Positions 34,425 through 46,500 of a stretch of DNA of 64,000 nucleotides are shown here, in pieces. Numbering within the stretch: the stretch's first letter is position 1; every line of letters begins with the position of its first letter. Under the pieces are notes generated by a model, which saw nothing but the letters and a program-made list of their open reading frames with translations, did not search any database and had not been told where the DNA came from. This DNA is from Leucaena leucocephala. Its lineage: Eukaryota; Streptophyta; Magnoliopsida; Fabales; Fabaceae. The stretch lies in the NCBI GenBank assembly GCA_037074615.1, contig CM073515.1:17755001-17819000 (forward strand). Direction: 5' to 3'. The position numbers and the translations under genes are program-made.

Positions 34425-37400
34425 CTATGTCATGACTTTGCACCTTTTGGCATGATAATCACAGCCATCATACACCTCTAAGCCTGCTTGGCTCAGTTGA
34501 TTTTCTTCAAAGCAGGCACAACGTTTACTCATTTTTCCAGTCAAAGCAATCTCAATAGGCCTCTGAACTAGCCTCGGGAAGCCAGCATCACACCATACCT
34601 GATTAAAAGTGCAATCTGTGTTATACAACCGAGTCTATCCGAATATATTTCTTTTGAACATGAATGGAACGTATAATGAAGTATCGATTTACATTAGTCA
34701 ATGACGATACATGTCATAACAGTATGACTCTTGCTATACAAACCAAAGTTCCATACCTTCGCACACAATTACAGGTAGACTTGATAAAAACCAAAAAAAA
34801 AATATCTATCAGATAAGGTTTGATACCAACTTTCTAGTCATTGAAAAAACGGATCATTGAGTTTGTTGTGTCTGAAAATAATTTAATCACACGCCCGAAC
34901 ATGCATTTAAAGAAGGATTAAGGTCCAATTTGCCTTGGAAGTTTTGGGGTAGGAGCTGTGGGTACCCGGAAATTTTTGTTGGACTAATTTCACAACAAAA
35001 ATATTAAAAAAGGAGCAAAGTTTCCCTAACTATTAAAAAATTAATATTGACCATTAAAAATTTTAATGGCCTAGGGCGATATTGATCATTTTTCAACACT
35101 TATGGGTGAAATTGGTCTAACAAAAATTTCCAGATAGCTCCTACGCAAAAGCTTTTGGGGTAAAATTGAACATTAACCCTTTAAAGAAACTAATAACTTC
35201 TAGTAAGATCAATTAAATATCACTAATTTAATGATTAAAGCAACTATCAGACGCATTCAGAGACTTCCCGCAAGTTTAATTTTCTCAGAACTTTTTCACT
35301 CAATTCACTTCTGGTAGGTACAAACAAACACCATTAAATCATTTTCAACGCTCGAATTAATTATTTTTCCATTACGGAATTGTGGATCCAAAATACTCTT
35401 AAGAAAATATAATGTGTGTGTGTGTGTGTGTGTGGATGGATGGATGTATGGACGTATGGATGTATGGACGTATGCTAACAATCCTTTTTGTAAAAGTGGC
35501 GACAGGATTTTGAATGTTTATGCAACTTAATCGTGCCTGGGCACAACTCAGCCATAATTCGCAGCTGCGATATGGAATTTCTAGTTCATTCTTATAGTAT
35601 TGATGCAGAAGTATATAAAACCAAATTACGGGTAATTATCTACTAATGCATGTAACAACAACTGTAAAAGTAAGAATTACTTGGCAGTTTATAATTAAAA
35701 TTTAAAAATGAAATAAAATCAATAAACTATGATATTACTTGTGGTCTTCTATTCAAAACAGAGAGATATATGCAGCAAAAGAATATGTAATGTACCTCTC
35801 CACCCTCATCTTGACTCCATCTTGAACTACAACTAGGTTGTTTAGACTCTTCGATCTTCTGCTTTTCCAAAAGTTGTGCGCCTCTAGCAGCCTTTGATTC
35901 GGCCCCTTTCAAATATTTAGTAGGATTCCCTTGGCTGTCATAGTATCGACCAACAACCTTACCAACATACCTACATAATGGAGGCGGAAAAGAAAGTATG
36001 TATATGATATATTTAATTTTCTTAAGCAAAGATAAGTTAGCAGAAACCAAAAGCATATCAATATCGGCTTTTTCCATGAATATATTTAAAAATTTGCAAC
36101 CCGAAAAGAACAATTCCTGGAAATTTAAAGAAAACTATCAAGATGAATGCAAGACTAAATTATAATATGAATAAAAAACCAAAAGTGTACATGCCTTATG
36201 GGATCATATTTCTTAATTTCTTAATGAATAACCATTTGAAAAAAGAAGCTTGAAATGGCCATAAAAGAAAGTATTGCTATAATGGATGTAATCTTAATAA
36301 CTTTAAATAGCAACTTCAAACAAAATAGTTGATTGAAGAAAATATGACTCACTTGTAGGTTCTAAAGTAGAAGTCCCTCCATTCAACAATGCTCTTCACC
36401 TGTATGCACAATATAATTAAATCATACAAATCAATAACAAATCACCACATATATGCCAATGCATGTCTAAATTTGGATTCCAGAACCCTGAGACAAAAAA
36501 CAGGTCATATTTGGAGCACCATAGGGAATAGCCGCATAAATGGTAGTACAAAAAGCATTAAATAGAATTGTAGGACGAGAACTTCATTTCCCTTATCTTC
36601 CCCAAAATTCTGTCCTCAATGCAGTTGACAGAAGCTTAGAAGAGATGGTCAACATTCTGAAACATTATTTGCATAGGGCAGTCAACATGATGAAACAGAA
36701 GGCTGATTCACATCAAATAGATCGAAAGTTTGCTATAATGGATGTTCTTAAAACTGCAGCTTTATAGGCAAATTTCTGCAGCCTCTAGAAGCTCCCAAAA
36801 GCTGACTCCTAGGTATTTTGGGCTATATAAGGTGATGGCCAGAATAGGGAAGGTTGCATACAGAGTTGAACTTCCTCAAGAATCAAGGATACACCCCACA
36901 TTTCATGTATCCATGCTTAAATTGTGCCCAGATCTCTCTGTTCAGCAAAGGCACCGTCCAAATGACTTCCTTAACAGTCTTGGAACCAGACAAAATACTA
37001 AGGAAAAGGATGGGGAGAAGATGGAGGTAGTTTGTCAGTTAGCCTGATTAGTCGGTTAAAAGGGGTAACTATCCGCTACTATTTTAATTCCTTCAACCCC
37101 TTGTCTACAAATAAACCTCAGGGGTATACTCAAATGTATGTAACTATGTAGTGAAGTTACCCAATAGTATCATTCAGTTCTAATCTCTCTCAGCCTCTCT
37201 CGTTCTTGTTCCTCTCTTGCCCGATTTCTTATAGTGTTTCTTCTTCTTCTTTCCCCTCTCTTTATCCCATATTACGATACCTTAACAAAACTTATAAGTT
37301 AATGATGGACCATCATGATCACTAACCTCAACGCCATTTCATCACAACCTCATGGACCACCAACTCCACCCTACTTACACCCTTAAAGCCATAATTCCCT

Positions 37401-40400
37401 TGGTCACTAAAACAAGGCAAATGAAGGATTTGGCAGAAGCACATCCCTAGCTATGCATGAGGCATCAACAAGGTTTTCAAAGTCTAAGAACAAAAGCCCT
37501 CATTATAATTAAAACATTTGGCGAAGTACAAAAATGAAACAACTAGTACAAGCTCAAACCACTATTTGAACCTAAATGTCACACTATTCTAAATCAAACC
37601 ATTCTATTAACATGTAAATTTGGTTTTATCTTTTATTTACACAAAAGCTCATAAATGCATTGTTTGCATGGATGTCTTACTCTTGAGCCACTGAAAGTGT
37701 CAAGCAATCATAATAACAAAAAGCACAATTGTTAAAATAACCAACTATGAGATTCAGATTCATGTGAAACCATGTCCAGACTAACAAGACATATTTTTAA
37801 CAAACCTACACTTCTACAAGGACATAAATTTGGAAATCTAAACATTAGTAGCTACCTCAGTGCTAGATAAACCACGCAATGAGTCCGTGAGTCCCTCCCC
37901 TGCAGAAGTAAGATGGCAAAGAATTATGACAACTTTCAAAAGTGAGCACAGCATTAGAAATCTACAATGTTTAGGCAAAAAACATGTTTCTTGGTACTGC
38001 AATAGTATGTTCTATTTGAAACCACCACAACAAAACCAAAACAAAAGACAATTGCAAAAGCATTTCTAATGCTGTCTGCACAACTTTCATGGAGTGTTGA
38101 TATATAACATTTTCTTTGTTATTTAGCAGATGTGATTTTCCTCCTTCATGTTGTGATGTTCTGTCTCTTCTATAAAACTCCTCATCCCAAAAATCAAAAT
38201 CAAAGTCAAAATTCAGGACAAGCCTTTTTTTTTGGGGGGGGGGGGTGTGGGATCATTTCATACAGAACAAACTTTCCATTATTGAGAATGTACACATGGA
38301 ACAAGATACTGATGTAAATGCTAAAGAAGAAACATACTTAACGCATTCATATGCTTGTTATATCAAGTAACTATATTTGTTCAGGTAATCTACACAACAT
38401 TAAAGGAGGCACTCATGTTTCATGCTTTTGCTTAACCTCAAGAGTTTATTTACCTGTGAAGTTTCCAGAGACAAATGCACGAGAAGCATCCCTGAATTTA
38501 TTAAAAATTTAAAGGCAAAACTGTCAGTACTTATTCAGCATGAAAACAACAGCACACAATATATAAATATACATACACTTACTTACAGATAAATAAGCAT
38601 TAAACAAACTTAACATTGATTAATTAATATTAAATTTTCCATAGGAGTCTCATTGACTCCTTTGATAAGCTTTTCTCATAATAATTCTTGGTCAACTTAA
38701 CAAGCTCAATGCTAGTTCAGTTTTTGGATTGGCATATTTATTGAGAAAAAATATAATTATTTATATGAGATAAGCACGGCCAATGACTTGATTTTTGATA
38801 GAGCACAATGGTAATGTGAGATTCATATAGCTGACCCTACTTGTGGGATAAGGCTTGTTTTTGTTGTCGTATATGAGATAAGCACTTAGGACCAATAATT
38901 ATTTAAATGGGTGCTGATAAACGCTCAAACTCCTACACATATTCAAGTACAGAATTTTCCTGCTTTGCTATTCAACCTATGTTCATAAGTTGTTGTTGTT
39001 GTTGTTGTTGCTGCTGCTGCGATTCAACCTGCTTTCATAGTCCCCTTGCTGAAGAGATGACCTATTCTTAATGTGACTCCTACCCATCCACCACTCAACT
39101 GAAATAATTTCTAATTTTCTACTGCTATGGTACCAGAGAAATATCTATAAAGAAGCATTGATGAGAGAAGGAACAATGATGTGACAAAAGTAATGATAAA
39201 ATGGAAGGATTTAGCTAAAGAAGAGGCTGTATGGGAGCCGTACTGCCGTAGTACCAGTTTAAGGAAAGCACCCAGAGTTCAAAGTGGATTTCATTGCACT
39301 TAACCCTTCTGGTCAAGGGTAATCTCAGAGGGGAGATATGTTAAATCCTTGATGGTAAATTAATTGTTAGTAGTGAGGTGTCCATCAGGTGTTGTACATG
39401 TGATCTGTATGATTTTAACACTGCCATGCGAGCAAGTCTGTTAGGTCGAGTAGAATAAAATAGATCATGGGGGTACTGTCAGATTTTAACCAAATTAAAA
39501 CTATCTGTATCCGTTTTCACTCTATTTTTTCTTCTCTGAACCTATGTTACCAATAACCAAACCCCAGCATTTAACAGCATAATACATAATAAGTTGAATA
39601 ATTCATCCAAAAATTGCAATAATGAGCATATGTTTGAGCGAATCAAACAAGCAAACGATCATCACTGTCAGAGCACAACAAGAACATGTACTTTGAGTTT
39701 AGGAAAGGATAAAGATCATACCTTCCAGCAAAATGATTGTATCCACCTCCTAAACCATAATGAGATTTTCCTTTTGTTACATCAAACACAGATCTGTCCA
39801 ACAAATAGTCAACTCTCAACAATACACCAATAAGCCAGGTCAGGAATCCCAACCTTACAATTAACAACTCATTCCCAACCAATTTTGTGCGTGCACACGA
39901 AAAAGCAAACAGTACCAGTTAATGAAGAATCCTATATTTCGGCCCACCAATGCAAGAAGTTCCAGACAAGAAGTTGTTTAAGGTATACTGATCTCAGCAC
40001 CCATTACCATCCCACAAACAACGCAGAGAGGAAAAGAGAAGAATACCCGATAATTCCTAGAAGGATTGGCAGACTTTCATCTGTTCCATTGTACAACGCA
40101 AGTTCTTCAGGACTGAACAATCTCTATAAACACAGAGCACATAGTCAAAATCATTGACTCCATCCACCGTATGCAAGCAATAGAAAATTATTTCGCTTAA
40201 ATCAATCAGAAATAATCAGGAAACACATAAATGCCATCTCCTCCGAATAACACCAGCATTAGAAGAAGAAGAAGGATTAACGGTAAACACAGAATAATCA
40301 AGGAGGAAGGAATTCTGCATACTAACCTGTCTAGAGTTGAATTTGAAGTAAAAACTTGAAAAAGCAATAAGAGCAACGAAAACAGTAACCCCCAGAAAAG

Positions 40401-40425
40401 GGGACGTTGCTATCTTCCAAACCAT
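34425..40425 (-). CDS. MAPR4: Membrane-associated cytochrome b5-like protein (MAPR4/neuferricin type), 8 exons
   Basis: Minus-strand coding exons: 40327-40425, 40047-40123, 39722-39793, 38454-38491, 37856-37899, 36353-36399, 35796-35970 and 34425-34598. All introns are GT-AG with matching phases, and the total of 726 nt encodes 241 residues. Residues 1-33 hold a hydrophobic anchor (SPFLGVTVFVALIAFSSFYF). Residues ~34-130 are a cytochrome b5-like haem/steroid-binding domain of the progesterone-receptor (MAPR) class: LFSPEELALYNG, SVFDVTKG, HYGLGGGYNHFAGRDASRAF, then LTDSLRGL. The C-terminal part has VVGRYYDSQGNPTKYLKGAE and a Cys-rich tail (WCDAGFPRLVQRP..., CACFEE, CDYHAKRCKV). Order and length fit Arabidopsis At4g14965 (MAPR4) and animal neuferricin. 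The start is the second ATG of the first open frame, right before the anchor. Introns hold a MULE-type MITE (34915-35179) and two gypsy fragments (36500-37260, 39140-39580); none breaks an exon. Confidence 0.9.
34915..35179. repeat. 265-bp MITE with perfect 9-bp TSD (Mutator-like)
   Basis: This starts GGATTAAGGTCCAATT and ends AATTGAACATTAACCC, so the ends are imperfect inverted repeats. The inverted similarity continues inward (GTAGGAGCT, GGAAATTTTTGTTGGAC against GTCTAACAAAAATTTCC). Identical nonamers TTTAAAGAA flank it at 34906-34914 and 35180-35188. A 9-bp duplication is diagnostic of Mutator-like transposition. It lies in the last intron of the MAPR4-like gene. Confidence 0.88.
35412..35475. 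repeat. (TG)n / (GGAT)n / GTATGGAC microsatellite
   Basis: About 11 TG units (35413-35434) are followed by GGATGGATGGATG and then alternating GTATGGA(C/T) units to ~35475, in the last intron of the MAPR4-like gene. Likely length-polymorphic. Confidence 0.9.
36500..37260 (+). mobile_element. Ty3/gypsy chromovirus fragment: integrase C-terminus and LTR remnant
   Basis: Read on the plus strand, 36555-36960 gives the integrase C-terminal region of plant gypsy pol: LHFPYLPQNS..NAVDRSL, then HLHRAVNMMKQKAD, LYRQISAASRSSQKLTPRYF, VMARIGKVAYRVELP and SRIHPTFHVSMLK. It changes frame near 36745-36760. From about 37040 to 37260 the sequence resembles an LTR R-U5 leader (AGTCGGTTAAAAGG, TCATTCAGTTCTAATCTCTC). 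It lies in intron 5 of the MAPR4-like gene, in antisense orientation to it. Not functional. Confidence 0.75.
38228..38247. repeat. Homopolymer T9-G13 run
   Basis: A T run joined to a G run of about 13 bases within intron 4 of the MAPR4-like gene. No function is inferred; a likely trouble spot for sequencing accuracy. Confidence 0.8.
38990..39020. repeat. (TTG)n(CTG)n microsatellite
   Basis: Trinucleotide run of TTG units followed by CTG units, in intron 3 of the MAPR4-like gene. Confidence 0.9.
39140..39580 (+). mobile_element. Chromovirus chromodomain and U3 fragment
   Basis: The plus strand at about 39149-39300 reads NERRNNDVTKVMIKWKDL then AKEEAVWEPY, the chromodomain pattern (V.IKWKDL..EEATWE) found at the end of chromovirus integrases, followed by a stop. 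A purine tract (CAGAGGGGAGATATG, 39325-39340) and LTR-like sequence follow. It is in intron 3 of the MAPR4-like gene, with the same orientation as the integrase fragment at 36500, yet host exons 4 and 5 lie between them. Decayed. Confidence 0.65.
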
Positions 40426-41127
40426 GAAGTCTACTTCTCCGAAGAAATTGCGTGGATCGTGTGCCGCTTTATAAATCAAAAGGCATCGCTAAGGCCCGTA
40501 TGTTATGAATGTGATAGCGGGAAACTGGGCTGGACAACACGGCCTGCGGAACCGAGACTGAATGGATCGATGAGACTGAAAATAAATTTTATATCTAATT
40601 AATTTTCCATGGGTTTAGCTGATAGATAGATTAAACATATAACTATTTAAAAAATATCTTTAATTTTTAGATAATATTACTTTATTATAATTCTAATTAT
40701 AGTATTTATATAAGTATCATAACTCTTGAGTACATAAGTTTACATCTGAAGATATTTGGCAACTCGCTTTATCCAATATTGATATAACTTAATAGGAAAA
40801 AAGATTTTACCCTACCTTTATATTTTAGATGAGCTCAACCTCTTTCTAAAAATTATTATACAAAAAAAATGAAAATTAAGTCATATATAATTTCAAACAC
40901 ATTACAATAATTTCTCTCTTCAAAATAAATTATTATAATTTCAAATAAAAACTTTAAGCTATATTCATTTTATATAAATTTAAATATAATATACTGCGTG
41001 TCCTATTATGTCTTTAATGTTTGAAATTATTTTCATACAATTTAATATTTAATAAATTTGACCATTTTACAAAAAAATGTTATATAAAAATATTTATAAT
41101 GGTATTGAGAATTTGATATAAAAAATG

Positions 41128-41128
<1 letters not shown>
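40426..41128. other. Upstream region of MAPR4-like gene
   Basis: It contains an E2F-type site (minus TTTCCCGC, 40517-40524) and a minus-strand AGCCCAGTT box next to it, 80-105 bp upstream of the start codon. Beyond ~40580 the sequence is AT-rich and no gene is visible. Confidence 0.45.
40517..40524 (-). promoter_or_regulatory. E2F-type site upstream of MAPR4-like gene
   Basis: The minus strand reads TTTCCCGC, a perfect TTTSSCGC E2F consensus, ~95 bp before the ATG at 40425. A single 8-mer match can be chance; the proximal position is the only support. Confidence 0.35.

Positions 41129-41157
<29 letters not shown>
41129..41157. repeat. (TA)n microsatellite
   Basis: About 14 uninterrupted TA units in the divergent intergenic region between the MAPR4-like and C2orf69-like genes. 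Confidence 0.95.
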
Positions 41158-41161
<4 letters not shown>

Positions 41162-41701
41162 CACACTAGGTTGGTTGGGCTAACAAAATTTTTTTTAGAA
41201 ACCAAGATGTATCTCCTTAGCCAATAGTTTAGATATTAAATATTTTTTAAAGATAGAGATTATTGAGATAGATTTTGCCTTTTTAAATAAAATATTTTTT
41301 TTCATGCACACAACTTAATTTAAACTCAAGACATTATATTTAAAAGACTCACTCATCAATCAGCTATGCAAAACTTTGTTGGTGGCCAACAAACCTTATT
41401 AAGGAACCAGCTATCTATCAATAGCTTTTGTAGCTCAATAATATAAACTCAAACATATAATCTCAAGTCTTGTTTGCCCTTTTATTTTTTTATTACATAA
41501 TTGTTTTAAAAAAATTAACCTCAACTATAATTTAAAAATATGGTGAAGTTTTTATCTTTTTTTTTTTTTAAAAAAAAAAGAATAGCCCATCTTTAAAAAT
41601 ATAGGAAAAATAAGGTGCAACATATTGAGCCACCTTACATGATTTTTGCAATATAAGAACAAAGCAGCCCAACTCAAAAGAAATGACAATCAACAATAAA
41701 T
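41158..41701. other. AT-rich spacer, no feature seen
   Basis: Contains T/A homopolymer runs around 41560-41580 but no gene, RNA or named repeat that I can support. Confidence 0.5.
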
Positions 41702-42165
41702 CTCGACTATAGAACTATTTAGATAAGAGTTTAAAAAATATCTTATAAATAATAGTTTTTTAGTAGCTTTTAGAAAAAGGTTTATGGAGTAGAGTTTATG
41801 AAAAAAAATAATTTTAAATAAATGAGTGTTTAAAAAATTATTTTCAAAAATACTTTTATTATTAATAAATTATGAAAAATGTTATGATTATTAAATATAG
41901 GAGAGAGTAAAGATGAGAGATAGTATAGAAGAGAGATGAGAAATGAGAGAAGATATAAAAAACAAATGAGGAAGAGTGTAAAAAAAATAGGGGTAATATA
42001 ATAATTGATTAGTCTATAAACTCTTTTACTCTCACCAATTTATCTAAAATCTTAATTTTAAACTATAATTTAATCTAAAAATCTTTTTGAATAAATATAA
42101 CTGTTTATTTTAAAAAAATAAATTTAAATTTTGTCTAAATATAGGTTTAAAATATAAGTTTGAGA
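41702..42165 (+). repeat. MITE family A, copy 3, just upstream of C2orf69-like gene
   Basis: Same orientation as copy 1: starts TAGAACTATTTAGATAAGAG, has the purine-rich core (41900-41990), the block TAGTCTATAAACTCTTTTACT at about 42010-42030, then TTTTGTCTAAATATAGG near the end. It ends ~100 bp before the GC-rich leader of the next gene. Confidence 0.68.
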
Positions 42166-42279
42166 AGAAATAAAATACACATGTAATATACATAAAGCAA
42201 ACCTAACAAAATAACTATTACAGATCCAACAAAAGGCCGAAGATAATGCTAGTGCCTAGTATCAAAGGGTTAAGGAAGG

Positions 42280-42600
42280 GAAGATAACAGGTGAGAAGAA
42301 AGAATGGCCTGTCTCAATATGGCTTCCTTAAAACGCAGCGTTTTGAACTATTGAATATCGCGGCGGTTGAAGAGGGAAAGCAATCTTCGTTCGTTAATTC
42401 CTCAGTTTTCCTTCCCCAGATTTCCGAATCTTCTCGCCATTCTTCTCAACAGAACGTGGAGGACCAAGGGACGGGAGATACTGGCCTTGTGGGTGGCACG
42501 ACGGCCACCGGTGATGTCTCGACGGTTGTGGTTCAGCGACTGATTTGACGGCGATGCAGGTCTAGTTTGACGGCAGGACTGGTAAAAACCACCTGCGACC
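42280..42600 (+). other. Probable 5' leader exon of C2orf69-like gene
   Basis: A GC-rich stretch after the MITE carries AAACGCAGCGTTTTG at 42331. It is separated from the coding start by sequence that ends in an acceptor TTTCAG at 43530, four bases before the ATG, so a leader intron is likely. The donor is not certain (a GTAAAA at about 42582 is one candidate). Small frames on both strands here have no domain support. Confidence 0.45.
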
Positions 42601-43534
42601 TTTCCCTCTTCCTCCCTCCCCCTCTCCAAAATTTGTTCGTCATCTGTATCAATTTGTTCTCTGAAATTTTTGCTTTCAAATTCAAGGAAGTAGGAACTCT
42701 ACTGGTTCTTAGGAGACATGTCTGGTAGTTCTACCCTTGCTAGTATTAATCCAGGAGTTGTCTGTTTAGCTCTTACACTCCATAGTAGAAAAGGAATTCC
42801 AGCTACTGCCAGGGTTGCCTTGTTTTCTGTGTTTATATGCGTTAAGTAGCAATTACAATTGATCTCTCTTTTTGCTTGCGGATGGGTTATGGGCTTTGAG
42901 AAGAAATTTGGTAGTTATCCATCTAGTATTACGGAGCTATTTGGCATTCGTGAGAGACTTGAACCGTAATTTCAGAAACGTAGAGCTTTGTACTGATTCG
43001 GCAGAGGCTTTGTGACTGATCACAGTGTTGAGAGTTGATTAAGCTCTTAAGCAGGCTTACTGGCTTGTAATCATCTAGACCTATCTGTAAACAAAAAAAA
43101 TTAATCTTTGCACCATTAAAATGAGAAGGAGATGAAATTTAATCTTATTCTTGTTATTTTTCAATATTTGATGTTAGAGACCTGTAAACCACCTTATGTG
43201 ATTGTAAAAGTTGATAATACTCTGTTGTTATTTTTAATATCTGCTCTAGTTATTTGTGTTTTTATCAATAGTCTGTCAACCTAACGACATATAAGGGTTC
43301 CTTCTCTAGTGCACTTCCATTGTATATGGGAGAAGTAGAGAAAAAATCCTTGAAGTATCAGCTTGTCTGTTGTTTCTCTTTGATAGATTGCCCACAAACT
43401 TTTGTTGTAGATTATAAATTTTCCCATTCTTTGGCCTTCAAGTACTTTTAAATAAGGAATAATTGAGGTTATTTTGAAAGAAAACCTATGAATATTTCAG
43501 TCTCTAATTATTTATAAATATTCATTTCAGATCC

Positions 43535-46500
43535 ATGGCCCGTTGGAGTGGAATTTTGAGGGTTCCATTATATCCCAGCCCCAGGACGTGCTACAGAGTT
43601 GGTGCATCTATCTGTCTTTCCCCTGAGTCCAAAACATTGAATGTATGTTACTTGATCTTAAAAACCTATAATAGCATACAGCACTACGGTTTTCAAAACT
43701 TGTCCATTTTTGCATGATTCTTAAATCTTTCATACTTTAGCTTTAGGTCTCTAGCTATGTTTACTGCAAAAATAGTAATTATATCTTTGAACTTTATTCT
43801 ATGACTTCATTATGTTCTTTGGTTCCCGATGTTTTCTTTGTGACTGACTTAAGTAAAAAGCAACCTATTTAACATTTGTTTCTCATTGTCTCGTTGTCTA
43901 TCATGATGAATTTCTTTTCCCGTTTTGAAGTATCTTATTCCATAAACCTGGTTGAATTTCAATTGAGGATTTTCTTGGTAGTTTTCCTTTGATTTGGAAA
44001 ATGAAAAGATTACTGTACTTTGACGTGGGTGCATTTTCAGTCAATTTCAAAGGTTATCTTAGGTTAGATACTTAAAATAAGTTGACGTGCTCATATTGGA
44101 TATAAGATATGATATGATACACCTTATGTACTTATGCATACATCGTCCCTACTGCTCTAATATATGACCATTTGGAGTTTATATTGTACGACAGAAAAAA
44201 GAAAAGGAAAGAAAAAAGGGGTCTCGTATATGTTTATAGAAATGTAGTGCTTCTGTATTGTCCTTTTTGTCAAATGATGTAATTGCGTCAAGAACAAAGT
44301 AACAAAAATTTTATTGACAACTTGTTATAGACATTTTATTAATGTATTTGCGTAGTTATAGCATGGATACTATAAATTTTAGAATTTAGAATATTTATAC
44401 TCATTTTATCTTTTAATGAGTTGATTTGTTGATTTGTGTGTATATATACCCCCTTACCCATATCCTAAAATCTCAAAAACTTGTTGTATTCTAAGTATCG
44501 TATTGTATCATATTGGATATTTGAAGCTGTATTAGTATTAAATAGGTTGCAATATGTTCTTGTTCTCAGGCATGATGCTCTCTTCTACCATGGGAAACAT
44601 CATCGCCCATTTGCATTAGCTAGCATTAATGTTCCAAATGTTCCTGGAAATTCTTGCTCCCGTTGGACCATTTATATCTATTAGGATCCTGATTCATGGA
44701 TCTCTTGGTTCGAGAAATCAAAATAAGAGGATCGAACCATTTCTTCTGACTCTTTTTCAAATTTGATAAATGTTGGTTGATTGTGTATTTCATTATAGTT
44801 CTATGATTCAGAGTATCATTTCCTATTTGATACCTTTGAATTCCATATTCGAAGTTGTGATCGGATCGATTGGGAAAAAACTAAAATAAAACTATATCCA
44901 TTGTTTTATAGATGGGTTCTTAAATTTTATTTTTCTATTTAATTCATTAATTCAATTTCTAAATGGAATTCCAAAATATCTGCATTTTGGAATTCTAGTG
45001 TATTCGAATGGAATAATGTATTCTATAGATAATATAGAAATAGAAAATACTCTTTCAATTAAACAAATATTTTACTTTTTCCCATGTTCATATTTTGAAA
45101 GTCAAGGTAATACAAATAATCGGAAACTTATTCCAAAATATTCTATTTGGTGCAGGTACCATCTGCAAATGCTGTCTTTTTCTGCGGTGATCGAGTTGAA
45201 GGGACCAGTAATCCAGTGATTGAGAGACTATCAGATGTACAGAAAATATCTGAAATTCTGGTGTCAAAATTTGGGCATTCCATTAATGCTTGGGTTATTG
45301 AGGCTTCTGTTTTTAATGGGCCTTTTGCTGTCTACAATGAGTTTATACCTTCTGTAAATCAATATGGAGAGCCAAAGTTGTATAGTCCAGTTGGATTTCC
45401 AGCATCTACATCAACTGTCTCACTCTTGTCAAATTCCCTTGAAGAAGTATGCCATGATTTCCCCCCTCCTTACTCTCTATAATTTCTGGCCCATTTATGT
45501 TTGAACTATATTTGCTCTGTTTATGCTGGTTATTTTAGTCTTAACGATGGTGTACAAGATTCTACATTGCTGTTCACTTTAGATAATGCTTTAGTTTCAT
45601 TGGAGGGTTTGCATATTGTCTGCTAGTTAATTACCCTGCAGGTTACCTTCATTCAAGGACTATTTGTTTGTATGTCTTTCTGCTTTTTCATTTTTTGTGA
45701 TTCACTGTAAGATGGAAATTTTATATGAATGAGAAGCTTATGCTAGTGTATTCTTGGTCTAAGCTGGTTGCAGCTTGTTTGAGGTAACGAGTATCTATAA
45801 CTATAAGCACTTGATTCCAACATGATCCATAAAGTGATATTTTGTTTTTCTTAATTTCTAGGAGATAGTAGTGAAAGCAACTTCACTTTACATTCCATTC
45901 ATACTTGCTTGCAATTTGAAAGCACCGCTTAAATTGAATGCTTCCATATTCTAACGCATCGTTTGTTTATGATGTGGAAGAGTATTCCTTTTCTATTCTG
46001 TGTAATATCTATTATATGTTATTGTAATAATTACTCAATAGTATACAAAATACCTATACTTTCTCTCAATTTTTGAGTTGGTATCTAATTATTTTTTCTT
46101 TTAATTTTGCTTTGCTAACACCGTTAACCCATGTACAAGAGCTAATAGTGCTAACTAAGCAAAGTTAAAAGATTTAATTAAAAGAGATAAATGCATAGGT
46201 AACAAATTAAAATTTAAAGGAAAGTATAGGTACTTACAAAATAGTTTTCCTTTACTTAATAATCTTTTACTTTTTAAAAGTAGGGATGCGCGACAGTCAT
46301 TCTAAACTCCACAGATAACTTTTTTCTTTCATTTCCTTTTGTTTTTCAGGTTCATTACTTTGTATTCTGTGTACTTAATGATCTTAAGTATTAATCTGAT
46401 ACAGGTAAAAAAGGTGGTATTTCGGCAGCAAATAGATTCACAGTCACTCTCGCGATGTGAAAATTCCTACGGTTTTGCTCATCCTAGGACAATCATCCTC

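Noticed and set aside
39643..39882. 79-residue frames on both strands as independent genes
   Set aside because: The minus-strand frame contains exon 3 of the MAPR4-like gene (39722-39793) read into the introns; the plus-strand frame is its shadow.
42291..42629. 85- and 75-residue overlapping frames as coding
   Set aside because: GC-rich leader of the C2orf69-like gene; neither strand's frame has a domain or a splice path into the main frame that I can support.
44575..44630. Extra coding exon (HDALFYHGKHHRPFALA...) of the C2orf69-like gene
   Set aside because: It has an acceptor-like CAG before it, but the flanking coding exons join perfectly in phase without it and no donor follows; the origin is unknown.
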